This document shows positions 1 to 5,965 of a DNA stretch of 7,628 nt, in pieces. The notes under the pieces are model-generated. The model was not told where the DNA came from. It made no database searches and saw nothing but the letters and a program-made list of their open reading frames with translations. The translations under genes and the position numbers were made by a program. Origin of the DNA: Deltaproteobacteria bacterium (GTDB lineage Bacteria; Desulfobacterota; Desulfobacteria; Desulfobacterales; Desulfatibacillaceae); the NCBI GenBank assembly GCA_019308705.1, contig JAFDHW010000103.1, positions 1 through 7,628 of the forward strand, written 5' to 3'. Each line of letters begins with the position of its first letter. Within the stretch, counting starts at the first letter, position 1.

Positions 1-180
1 TCCTCAAATAATCAGACTGTCTTTGGCGCAAGACCCAAAAAACAGCTCCAACGGATTGAAAATAAAGAAAAATTCGATCTCGGGCAAAATTGCTCATGAA
101 TAATCCGGGCAAGACGCTATCCAGGGCGCTTGATTCGTCCGGTCGGCGTACAGGAGAATGCGCTCTCCTTCTGCTCCTTT
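1..180. other. Non-coding, AT-richer flank downstream of the last activase gene
   Basis: No open frame here has coding character. The first ~120 nt are clearly more AT-rich than the gene cluster, including an A/T run near 58-75. A small hairpin, GGAGAA (153-158) with CTCTCC (163-168), contains one G-T pair and lies just after the last stop; it has no following T-tract. This is probably the 3' boundary of the operon. Any next gene lies off the left edge. Confidence 0.5.
17..45 (-). terminator. Possible weak intrinsic terminator for the cluster
   Basis: On the minus strand, 45-35 (CTGTTTTTTGG) can pair with 26-17 (CCAAAGACAG) around an 8-nt loop. This gives about ten pairs with one G-U and one bulge, followed by the T-rich TCTGATTATTT. 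The stem is mostly A-U in its middle, so it is a poor match to a strong Rho-independent terminator. It sits about 135 nt after the last stop codon. Confidence 0.22.
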
Positions 181-963
181 TTACGCCTTTGCCTTCTCCT
201 GCGCCAGCAGCGCGGCGCCTATGGCTCCGCAGAGTTGGGGGTCCAGGGAGTCCAGGGGGGTGAGTTCAACGGCCAGGGCTTCGGCCAGGGCGGCGGCCAC
301 GCCCATGTTTTTGGCCACGCCGCCGGTGAAAGCGACCTTTTCTTCCACGCCCACGCTCTTGGCCAGGGCGGCCACGCGTCCGGCCAGGGCCTGGTGCAGG
401 CCCCGGACGATGTCCGCGGGTTCGGCCCCGTCGTTGACCAAGGTGATGACCTCGGTTTCCGCGAACACCACGCACTGGTTGGAGATGCGGACGGTCTTCT
501 CCGCCTTCTGCGACAGCGCTCCCAGGTCTTCCAGACCCACGTCCAGGGCGTCCGCCATGACTTCCAGAAACCGGCCCGTGCCCGAAGCGCACTTGTCGTT
601 GTAGGAATAGCGCACCACGTTGCCGGCCTCGTCCATGCGCAGCGCCTTGGCGTCCTGGCCGCCGATGTCCACCACCGTGCGCACGTCGGGGTTGGCCCAG
701 ATGGCGCCCCTGCCGTGGCAGGCGATTTCCGATTCCGTGAGGGAAACGTTGGGAATCTGTTTCCTGCCGTAGCCCGTGCCCACGGAAAAAACCACGTCGG
801 CAGGCTTGATATTCGTCTGTTCGAACAAAAGGTCCAGGACCTTTTGGGCGGACTGCCTGGGATTTGCCGAGGCGCGGGTGACGGCGGACGCCTCGATCTT
901 TCCGTCCTTCATGAGCACCGCCTTGGCGGTGAGCGAGCCCACGTCCACTCCGAGCACGATCAT
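181..963 (-). CDS. Second acyl-CoA dehydratase/reductase activase, BadF/BadG/BcrA/D/HgdC family (260 aa)
   Basis: This is a paralogue of the preceding activase, with the same ASKHA elements at the same residue numbers: DVGSLTAK (7-14), DIGGQDAK (99-106), C125 in NDKCASGTGRFLE, C164 in SNQCVVFAETEV and FTGGVAKN (212-219), ending in DPQLCGAIGAA. The segment after C164 is the standard form, unlike the altered one in its partner. The ATG at 963 begins 1 nt after the TAA of the previous gene and has GGGAG 7 nt upstream. An alternative start at 1026 would lie inside the previous gene and adds no family-like sequence. It is the last gene of the cluster, ending with TAA at 183-181. The expected role is ATP-driven single-electron transfer to the catalytic Fe-S pair, receiving electrons from a ferredoxin that is not encoded in the window. 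Confidence 0.93.
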   Translation of the reverse strand: MIVLGVDVGSLTAKAVLMKDGKIEASAVTRASANPRQSAQKVLDLLFEQTNIKPADVVFSVGTGYGRKQIPNVSLTESEIACHGRGAIWANPDVRTVVDIGGQDAKALRMDEAGNVVRYSYNDKCASGTGRFLEVMADALDVGLEDLGALSQKAEKTVRISNQCVVFAETEVITLVNDGAEPADIVRGLHQALAGRVAALAKSVGVEEKVAFTGGVAKNMGVAAALAEALAVELTPLDSLDPQLCGAIGAALLAQEKAKA

Positions 964-964
964 C

Positions 965-1756
965 TTACGCTCCCTTTCCTTCCGCCGCCTTGCGGGCCAG
1001 GATGGCCGCGCCGATGGCCCCGGCAAGCTGCGGGTCCGCCTTCCTGGGGATGACGATGCGGATGGACAAAAGCTTTTCCAGGGCCCTTACCACGCCCTGG
1101 TTCTTGGCCACGCCGCCGGTCATGCATACGTCCGGGGCCATGCCCACGGAGTTGGCCAGGGTGGCCACCCGGGCGGCCATGGCGTTGTTCACCCCCGCGC
1201 CCACGTCCTGGACGGTTTCGCCGGAATTCAGGTACTGGATCACGTCCGCCTGGGCCCACACCGTGCAGGTGGACGCCAGGGTCACCGGGGCGCGCGCCTT
1301 TTTGGAAAGAGCCCCCAGCTCGTCCAGGGTCACGTCCAGGATCTTGGCCATGACTTCCAAGAACCGGCCCGTGCCCGCGGCGCACTTGTCGTTGGCCAGA
1401 AACCGCTCCACGTTGCCCTCTTTGTCCATGCGGGTGGCCTTACAGTCCTGGCCGCCGATGTCGATGACCGTCATGGCCGAGGGCGCGAGGAACCGGGCCC
1501 CGGCCGCGTGGCAGGCGATCTCGCTCTTGGTGCCCGACACAAAGGGGATCTTCTTCATGCCGTAGCCCGTGCCCAGGCAACAGGCCACGTCGGCTTCCTC
1601 GATTCCCGCGGCGGCCAGGGCCTCGTCAAAAACCTGCCGGGCCGCGGCCTCCGGGCGGGTCCGGGAGCGGATCACCGCCGAGCCCAAAATGCGGTTCCCT
1701 TTCAGGACCACCGCCTTGGAGGTCAAAGACCCCACGTCGCATCCCGCTGTTATCAT
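965..1756 (-). CDS. Acyl-CoA dehydratase/reductase activase, BadF/BadG/BcrA/D/HgdC family (263 aa)
   Basis: This is an ATP-hydrolysing electron-transfer activase of the ASKHA fold. Nucleotide-binding elements are present: phosphate-1 DVGSLTSK (7-14), phosphate-2 DIGGQDCK (99-106) and the adenosine-site segment MTGGVAKN (212-219). Fe-S ligands are C125 in NDKCAAGTGRFLE and C164 in STCTVWAQADV. In the family each subunit gives two cysteines to one [4Fe-4S] cluster bridging the dimer. The segment after C164 reads WAQADV, where relatives usually have F-A-E-(S/T)-E-V. Further cysteines are at 59, 60, 105 and 211. The ATG at 1756 overlaps the previous stop and has AAGGAGG 8 nt upstream; the longer frame to 1993 is not family-like. 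Since a second, different activase follows at once, this is probably one half of a heterodimer, as in BcrA-BcrD or BzdP-BzdQ. Which half it corresponds to cannot be decided from length. Confidence 0.93.
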   Translation of the reverse strand: MITAGCDVGSLTSKAVVLKGNRILGSAVIRSRTRPEAAARQVFDEALAAAGIEEADVACCLGTGYGMKKIPFVSGTKSEIACHAAGARFLAPSAMTVIDIGGQDCKATRMDKEGNVERFLANDKCAAGTGRFLEVMAKILDVTLDELGALSKKARAPVTLASTCTVWAQADVIQYLNSGETVQDVGAGVNNAMAARVATLANSVGMAPDVCMTGGVAKNQGVVRALEKLLSIRIVIPRKADPQLAGAIGAAILARKAAEGKGA

Positions 1757-3147
1757 CCGGCGATCCTCCTTACCTCCAGAAATTCCTCGATGCGGTGCTT
1801 GGTGTTGGACCAGGATTCCACCCGGTCGTCGAACGCGTCGGAATTGAGCACCAGGGTGGGAATACCCGCCTTTTCCAGGTCCCGGGCCAGGAGCTTGACC
1901 ATGCCCCAGGTGTTTCTGCACCCCGGGGTGCCCGAATACACGGCGAAGTCCGCGTTGTAGAGCTTCGCCAGGGAAAGGGCCTCCTCCAGCCACATGTCCC
2001 GGGCGTCATAGGGACCCCGGATCTGCTTGACCATGGGAAGCCGGCTGTTGGCGTCCGCCAGGGTGTCGATCATTGCATCCAGGGAGTCCATGGAAAGGGA
2101 GTAGCCTGCGTCACCGGCGTAAGGGGCGCGGGCCTGGTAGAACCGGTCCAGGATGCCCCCCAGGTGGGTGATGCCCTTCTCTTCCAAAAACATCCACAGG
2201 GGCAGGTTCATGCTGTAGTGGTCGATGTACACGAAAAGCCCCCGGGCGCGCTCCTCGCCGGAAAGGAACCCGGACCGGCCGTTGGCCGCGTTGTCCATGG
2301 CGCACTCCAACATGGCCGCCAGCATGTCCGTGGCCTCCTTCCGGCCGCCCATGGTGAAACGCAGGGCGTAGATGAAAAAGTTGTAGATGATGGGCACGGG
2401 GCTGGGCACCACGCGCTGGAGGTCCTGGATGTCGCAGATGAGCCGGTCCTGCTTCTCCATTTCCGCGATGACCCCGGCAAGCCTTTGCGGGTCGAGCTTT
2501 TTGCCGGTCTGTTCCTCCAGGAAGGCGATGAGGTTTCTGTAGTCCTTGCGGTGGTACTCGCGGGACCGGTCCGCGGTGAGTTCCGGCGGATAGTTCAGCT
2601 GGTAGAAGGGGATGTTCTCGTGGGCCGCAAAAAAGGAGAACGAGTTGGCGTTGGTGTCGCAGATGCCCGGGGTGTCGATGACCACCATGTCCGGGGGTTC
2701 GGCCAGGCCGCACAGGTAGGCGCCCAAGGCGCCCCGCTGGGAGGAGCAGGAGGTTTCGGTGAACCCCTTTTCCACGCAGTAGTCCATGAACTCGGAAGTG
2801 CCGCCCTTGTGGACAAGGGTGCCGGCCACGGTCATGGGCTCCAGGAGGATGGGCACGATGTCCATGGCCCAGAACAGCGCCGGAGCCTGGCAGAAGGTGG
2901 TGAGACAGAGCTTCTTGCCTTCCTGGTGGGCGTTCACCACCCGCCGCAGGTACTCGCCCATACCCTGGAGAAAGAGCTTGCCGGGCTCACCGGTGGCCAT
3001 GACCGGCTCGATGATCCCCCGGAAGGTGGACACCCGGGGCAGCATGCGCTCGTATTCCTTCCGCGACCCGTTCAGGGTGTTGGCCGCGGTGGAAAACATC
3101 GCATACAGGGTCCAGTCGTAGTTGTACTCGGACAATGCCGCACGCAT
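1753..3147 (-). CDS. 2-hydroxyacyl-CoA dehydratase-type Fe-S subunit, BcrB/BadE/BzdO-like (464 aa)
   Basis: This is the larger catalytic partner of the preceding subunit; 464 residues is close to BcrB/BzdO and HgdA lengths. Likely cluster ligands are C86 (TTFCQAPALFWAMD), C134 (TSCSSQRGALGAYL) and C410 (GTPGCRNTWG). Other family features are VVIDTPGICDTN at 155-166, followed by a region with IPFYQLNYPPE, and a C-terminal GIPTLVLNSDAFDDR segment at 428-442. The ATG at 3147 follows GAGGT with 10 nt spacing. The gene is separated from the smaller subunit by 193 nt, unusual in an otherwise tightly packed operon, and its stop overlaps the next ATG (ATGA at 1753-1756). In class I benzoyl-CoA reductases this subunit and its partner each bind a [4Fe-4S] cluster at the interface where the CoA ester is reduced. 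A plain 2-hydroxyacyl-CoA dehydratase remains the alternative. Confidence 0.91.
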   Translation of the reverse strand: MRAALSEYNYDWTLYAMFSTAANTLNGSRKEYERMLPRVSTFRGIIEPVMATGEPGKLFLQGMGEYLRRVVNAHQEGKKLCLTTFCQAPALFWAMDIVPILLEPMTVAGTLVHKGGTSEFMDYCVEKGFTETSCSSQRGALGAYLCGLAEPPDMVVIDTPGICDTNANSFSFFAAHENIPFYQLNYPPELTADRSREYHRKDYRNLIAFLEEQTGKKLDPQRLAGVIAEMEKQDRLICDIQDLQRVVPSPVPIIYNFFIYALRFTMGGRKEATDMLAAMLECAMDNAANGRSGFLSGEERARGLFVYIDHYSMNLPLWMFLEEKGITHLGGILDRFYQARAPYAGDAGYSLSMDSLDAMIDTLADANSRLPMVKQIRGPYDARDMWLEEALSLAKLYNADFAVYSGTPGCRNTWGMVKLLARDLEKAGIPTLVLNSDAFDDRVESWSNTKHRIEEFLEVRRIAG

Positions 3148-3340
3148 GGTTCATTCACCTCGTAAACGGTTGAGAAGGCCGCCTGAACATCTTCCGTCGC
3201 CGGAAATTTTCCGGGTCTCGTTTTCCTGTTCAGGGCTGGTGGAAATTTTCGATTCTCCTTTGGCCAAGGCCGGGATTGCACGAAGCGGAAAGGCCGCCAG
3301 GTCCTCCGCCAGCCGCGCGTGGCCTTTTTGCACGGTGGTT
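3148..3340 (-). promoter_or_regulatory. 193-nt gap between the two catalytic subunit genes, dense in inverted repeats (putative regulatory leader)
   Basis: This is the only sizeable internal gap in the cluster. It holds a nested inverted repeat (3182-3234) and the left arm of a longer-range one (3177-3187 with 3340-3350). GGAAATTTTC occurs twice on the plus strand (3202-3211 and 3241-3250), and AAGGCCGCC occurs twice (3175-3183 and 3290-3298). I see no convincing -35/-10 pair and no T-tract terminator on the minus strand. A weak 60-codon frame (GTG at 3333 to TGA at 3151) is not supported as a gene. Possible roles are an internal promoter or operator, a processing or attenuation site affecting the larger subunit, or the scar of an inserted element; none can be chosen from the sequence alone. 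Confidence 0.4.
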
Positions 3341-3350
3341 TCAGGCGGCC
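3177..3350. repeat. 11-bp perfect inverted repeats spanning the gap (3177-3187 / 3340-3350)
   Basis: GGCCGCCTGAA at 3177-3187 is the exact reverse complement of TTCAGGCGGCC at 3340-3350. The right copy covers the last codons and TGA stop of the smaller catalytic subunit gene; the left copy lies about 15 nt upstream of the Shine-Dalgarno of the larger subunit gene. No target-site duplication is visible outside the arms, so a miniature mobile element is not demonstrated. In RNA the arms could pair over a distance of about 150 nt. Confidence 0.45.
3182..3234. repeat. Nested inverted repeat: 8-bp outer arms around a 15-bp palindrome
   Basis: The outer arms are CCTGAACA (3182-3189) and TGTTCAGG (3227-3234), a perfect 8-bp inverted pair centred at 3208. 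Inside, CCGGAAATTTTCCGG (3200-3214) is a palindrome with 7-bp arms around one central base at 3207. The two symmetries are therefore almost concentric. In the minus-strand RNA this can fold as an outer 8-bp stem plus an inner 5-bp CCGGA/UCCGG hairpin. As DNA, the inner palindrome looks like an operator for a dimeric regulator such as TetR. Confidence 0.5.
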
Positions 3351-4483
3351 TGGGCGATGCGCTCCAAAAAGGCGGACACCCGCATCCGCACCCGGCCCTC
3401 GTCGCCCAGGGGGCCGTATTCCCGCTCCACCCGCAGGCAAGGGATGCCCATAGCCTCCAGGTCGCGCTCGAACAAGCCGTTCTCCGACCCGTGGAGGTCG
3501 CAGAACCGGATGTTCTGGAGAATCACCCCGTCCACGTTGGCGTCGGCGATCTTCTTTTTCAGCACGTCCAGCCGCTTCTGGTAATATCCAAACATCCGGG
3601 GGCAAAACTGCTCGTTCAGGTACCGCCTGGCCAGGCTTTTGAAGGAGGGATTTTCCTCCTCCACCAGGCCGTCGTAGTCCCGGGATCCGAAGCACACCGT
3701 GTCGGCCACCACCACCGCGCCCTCGGCCTCGATGGTGCGGAACATGGCCAGGTCGTCCACCACGGACCCGGCCAAAAGGATGCGTATTTTGCCCCCGTGG
3801 CCGCCGTCCCTGCCGGAAACCGCGTCCAGCTCCTCGGCCAGAAGCGGGTTGTACACGCTCTTGGGCATGGCTGTGCCGGCCAGGATCAGGGTCATGGCCT
3901 CCTCGCCGGAAAGGGGCGGGTTGTCCATGGCCCGCATTTCCTCCAGCCGGATCAGCAGCCGGCGGGTTTCGTTGTGCAGGGACACGGCTTCCGCCAGCGC
4001 CTCGCTGGTGACCTTGCCGCCGAACTGCGCCTCCAGGGCCGCGGCGAACTTTTCCAACTCCTCCACGAACCAGTCGATGGCGTAGTCCGTGACCTTGTGG
4101 GGCACGCCCATGTAGTGGAAAAAGGGCGGCACGATGCCGGGATAGTCCTCCCCGGCCTTTCTCCAGCACTCGTCCAGCCTGCGCATGGAATCACACGCCT
4201 GGACCATGATCGCGCCATCCAGAAAGGAATACTTGCCCCGGCCCGCGTTTTCCAGGATGGCCTTGGGGCAGGAGCAGATAAACGGCCCGAAGTAGGTATC
4301 GCCGATGGAGGTGGACTGGGTTTCGATGCCCCTCAGGCGATAGGGAAAGAGCCCCGCCGCGGTGATGATCTCCTCGGGAACGTGGGAGCACACGTGGCCG
4401 ATGATGCCCTTGCCCTCGGCCTTCCACTCGTCCACCGCGGGGTTGCCCACCCGGGTGGCGGCAGTAACCAGGATGTCGTTCAT
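3341..4483 (-). CDS. 2-hydroxyacyl-CoA dehydratase-type Fe-S subunit, BcrC/BadD/BzdN-like (380 aa)
   Basis: This is the smaller catalytic subunit of an ATP-dependent aryl-CoA reductase or 2-hydroxyacyl-CoA dehydratase. The length of 380 residues fits BcrC/HgdB-type subunits. Family landmarks: C32 in HVCSHVPEEIITAAG (the CS-x-x-PEE region); C97 in QACDSMRR; and C328 in RFCDLHGSENG, followed by GIPCLRVEREYGP. C32, C97 and C328 are the expected protein ligands of the active-site [4Fe-4S] cluster. Extra cysteines are at 70, 72, 106, 264, 294 and 349. The ATG at 4483 is chosen because GGAGG precedes it by 7 nt, it overlaps the previous stop as ATGA, and the family similarity begins there; the longer open frame upstream is antisense-like filler inside the previous gene. 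With the larger subunit and two activases downstream, an aryl-CoA reductase role is more likely than a simple dehydratase. The substrate is not determinable. Confidence 0.92.
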   Translation of the reverse strand: MNDILVTAATRVGNPAVDEWKAEGKGIIGHVCSHVPEEIITAAGLFPYRLRGIETQSTSIGDTYFGPFICSCPKAILENAGRGKYSFLDGAIMVQACDSMRRLDECWRKAGEDYPGIVPPFFHYMGVPHKVTDYAIDWFVEELEKFAAALEAQFGGKVTSEALAEAVSLHNETRRLLIRLEEMRAMDNPPLSGEEAMTLILAGTAMPKSVYNPLLAEELDAVSGRDGGHGGKIRILLAGSVVDDLAMFRTIEAEGAVVVADTVCFGSRDYDGLVEEENPSFKSLARRYLNEQFCPRMFGYYQKRLDVLKKKIADANVDGVILQNIRFCDLHGSENGLFERDLEAMGIPCLRVEREYGPLGDEGRVRMRVSAFLERIAQAA

Positions 4484-5925
4484 TCGCTTTCCTCCCGGGA
4501 AAGAAGCTCGCGCCAGGCGGCCAGGGAATCGGCCACCGCGGGTTCGTGTTCGTCGTCCTCCGGGGACAGCCAGTCCGCCACGGTCTTGAGCACCTCGGGC
4601 AACAGGGCCCGGGCCACCGGCCGCGCCGCCTCGGCCAGGTCCTCGCCCATCCACTTCAGGGTCTGCCGCATCTCGTCGGTGTCCGCGGAATTGGCGAAGT
4701 GCAAAAGCATGTTGCGGAAGAAATCCGGCCGCTCCTCGCGGGCCCGGTTCAGCACCGCACACCACAGGTTCAGAGTTTCCGCCACTTCCTGGGCGTCGAT
4801 GGCCACCACGCCTTCGGCCACGGCCTCGGCCAGGTCCGCATCGGCCAGTTCCTCCAACAAGGAAACGTCGGTGCGCTTGGCGCGGAGTTTCGCGTTCCTT
4901 ATCTTGGGGGTCTCGGCCAGGCGGGCCTTTAACATCTCCGGCCGGTCGCGGAAGAGCTCGGACCGGGCGAACAGCCAGGCCTCCTCCACCTCGGCCTTGG
5001 CCTGGCGGGCTTTCCACAAGAGCTTGGGGTCGATGTCCCGGCCTATCTCCACGAGCTTCCTGGAAAGGGTGGCGGTGAACTCGGGCAGGCCCGGCGGGCC
5101 CAACAGCGAGCTTCCGGTATGGATCTTTCGCGCCGCCTCGGCGGTCTCGTTCACCAGGCGGGCCATGGCCTTGCCGTCCACCTCCCTCAGCAGGGAAAGG
5201 AGGATCTCGGTGGCCAGCTCCGGGCTCATCTCGTTGACCGGCGCGAGCAGCCGCGTCAGGCAGGAGGACAAAAGGTTCATGACGGCGGGCAAAAGCCCCG
5301 CCATGCACACGACCTTGGCCGGGTACTTGAACAGCGCCTCGTTGAACACGTCCACCAGGGCCTCGGCCTCGGGCCGGGCGCGCTGGACCGCCTCCTCCAG
5401 CTCGCCGAAGTCCAGCCCCGCCACTATGGCCTCCACCGCCGGGGCCAGCCGGTCCGCGAAAAAGGTCGGATTCTTTTCGCGGATGCCGTTCATCACGGAC
5501 AGGACCACCGTGGCCAGCCGGGCGGGAAACCCCCAGTCCGCGTCCTCCAGGATGTTGGCCAAAAGCGCCTCGCGCTCAGGCTCGGGAAGGTCCTTCAACG
5601 CGGAGGACAGCTCGGACGCGGTGACCGCGCCGGTGTTCACCAGAACGGGCAGGCGCTCGATGATCAGCCCGGCCATGTCCGCCTGTTTCCAGCGCCCGGC
5701 GGCCTGCTCTTCCGCCTCGTCGGCTTCCAGGGCCTTTATGAAGCTCCGTTCCAGGGGCCTCAAAAGCCTTTTGCGCCAGTCGCTCTTCCCGGCCCACATG
5801 CGCAACAGGTGGGGAACCAGCGCCCCGGTCAGGGACTTGAACTGCCGGGTATTGACCAACTCCGCGAAAAATTCTTCCAGGGCTTCGCCATTGGTATCGG
5901 GCTTTTGGCCTTGGTCGGCTTGCAT
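4480..5925 (-). CDS. Helical-repeat protein of unknown function (481 aa)
   Basis: I do not recognise this family. The start at 5925 is well supported: GGAGG lies 5 nt before the ATG. The protein is acidic, rich in Ala, Leu and Glu, and predicted by eye to be almost entirely helical, with no signal peptide or metal-binding motif. One more hydrophobic stretch (about residues 203-228) contains Met, Cys and Pro but also Asn and Arg, and looks like buried helix rather than a membrane span. A motif of the form N-x-x-R-E-x-x-P-x-F-F-x-x-x-L occurs at about 146-160 and again at 393-407. Looser copies lie at about 194-215 and 322-336, suggesting degenerate HEAT/ARM-like helical repeats. Its stop codon overlaps the ATG of the smaller reductase subunit gene (ATGA), so the two are probably made together. 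A role in assembly, scaffolding or regulation of the reductase is a guess from context only. Confidence 0.85.
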   Translation of the reverse strand: MQADQGQKPDTNGEALEEFFAELVNTRQFKSLTGALVPHLLRMWAGKSDWRKRLLRPLERSFIKALEADEAEEQAAGRWKQADMAGLIIERLPVLVNTGAVTASELSSALKDLPEPEREALLANILEDADWGFPARLATVVLSVMNGIREKNPTFFADRLAPAVEAIVAGLDFGELEEAVQRARPEAEALVDVFNEALFKYPAKVVCMAGLLPAVMNLLSSCLTRLLAPVNEMSPELATEILLSLLREVDGKAMARLVNETAEAARKIHTGSSLLGPPGLPEFTATLSRKLVEIGRDIDPKLLWKARQAKAEVEEAWLFARSELFRDRPEMLKARLAETPKIRNAKLRAKRTDVSLLEELADADLAEAVAEGVVAIDAQEVAETLNLWCAVLNRAREERPDFFRNMLLHFANSADTDEMRQTLKWMGEDLAEAARPVARALLPEVLKTVADWLSPEDDEHEPAVADSLAAWRELLSREESE

Positions 5926-5965
5926 TCAAACCTCCGGCGTCAAACGGTGAATGAACAAATGGCCG

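Noticed and set aside
130..1960. Long plus-strand frames opposite the two activase genes
   Set aside because: They are low-complexity Gly/His/Arg-rich translations complementary to clearly conserved activase genes.
965..1993. Longer start (1993) for the first activase
   Set aside because: The extra 79 residues are Gly/Arg/Pro-rich, lie inside the larger subunit gene, and are unlike the family. The ATG at 1756 has a strong AAGGAGG and the usual N-terminal nucleotide-binding motif.
3151..3333. Separate 60-aa gene in the gap between catalytic subunits
   Set aside because: The GTG start has no convincing ribosome-binding site, codon use becomes atypical after the first third, and the product resembles no family I know. 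It is recorded as an observation, not as a gene.
3341..5308. Longer start (5308) for the smaller catalytic subunit
   Set aside because: The added 275 residues are out-of-frame filler inside the helical protein gene. The ATG at 4483 has GGAGG and begins the family similarity.
3122..5950. 942-codon open frame on the plus strand
   Set aside because: It lies antisense to the smaller reductase subunit, the helical protein and part of the larger subunit. Its composition (Ser/Ala/Arg-rich, then His/Gly/Val-rich) is what GC-rich third positions give on the opposite strand, and no domain is recognisable.
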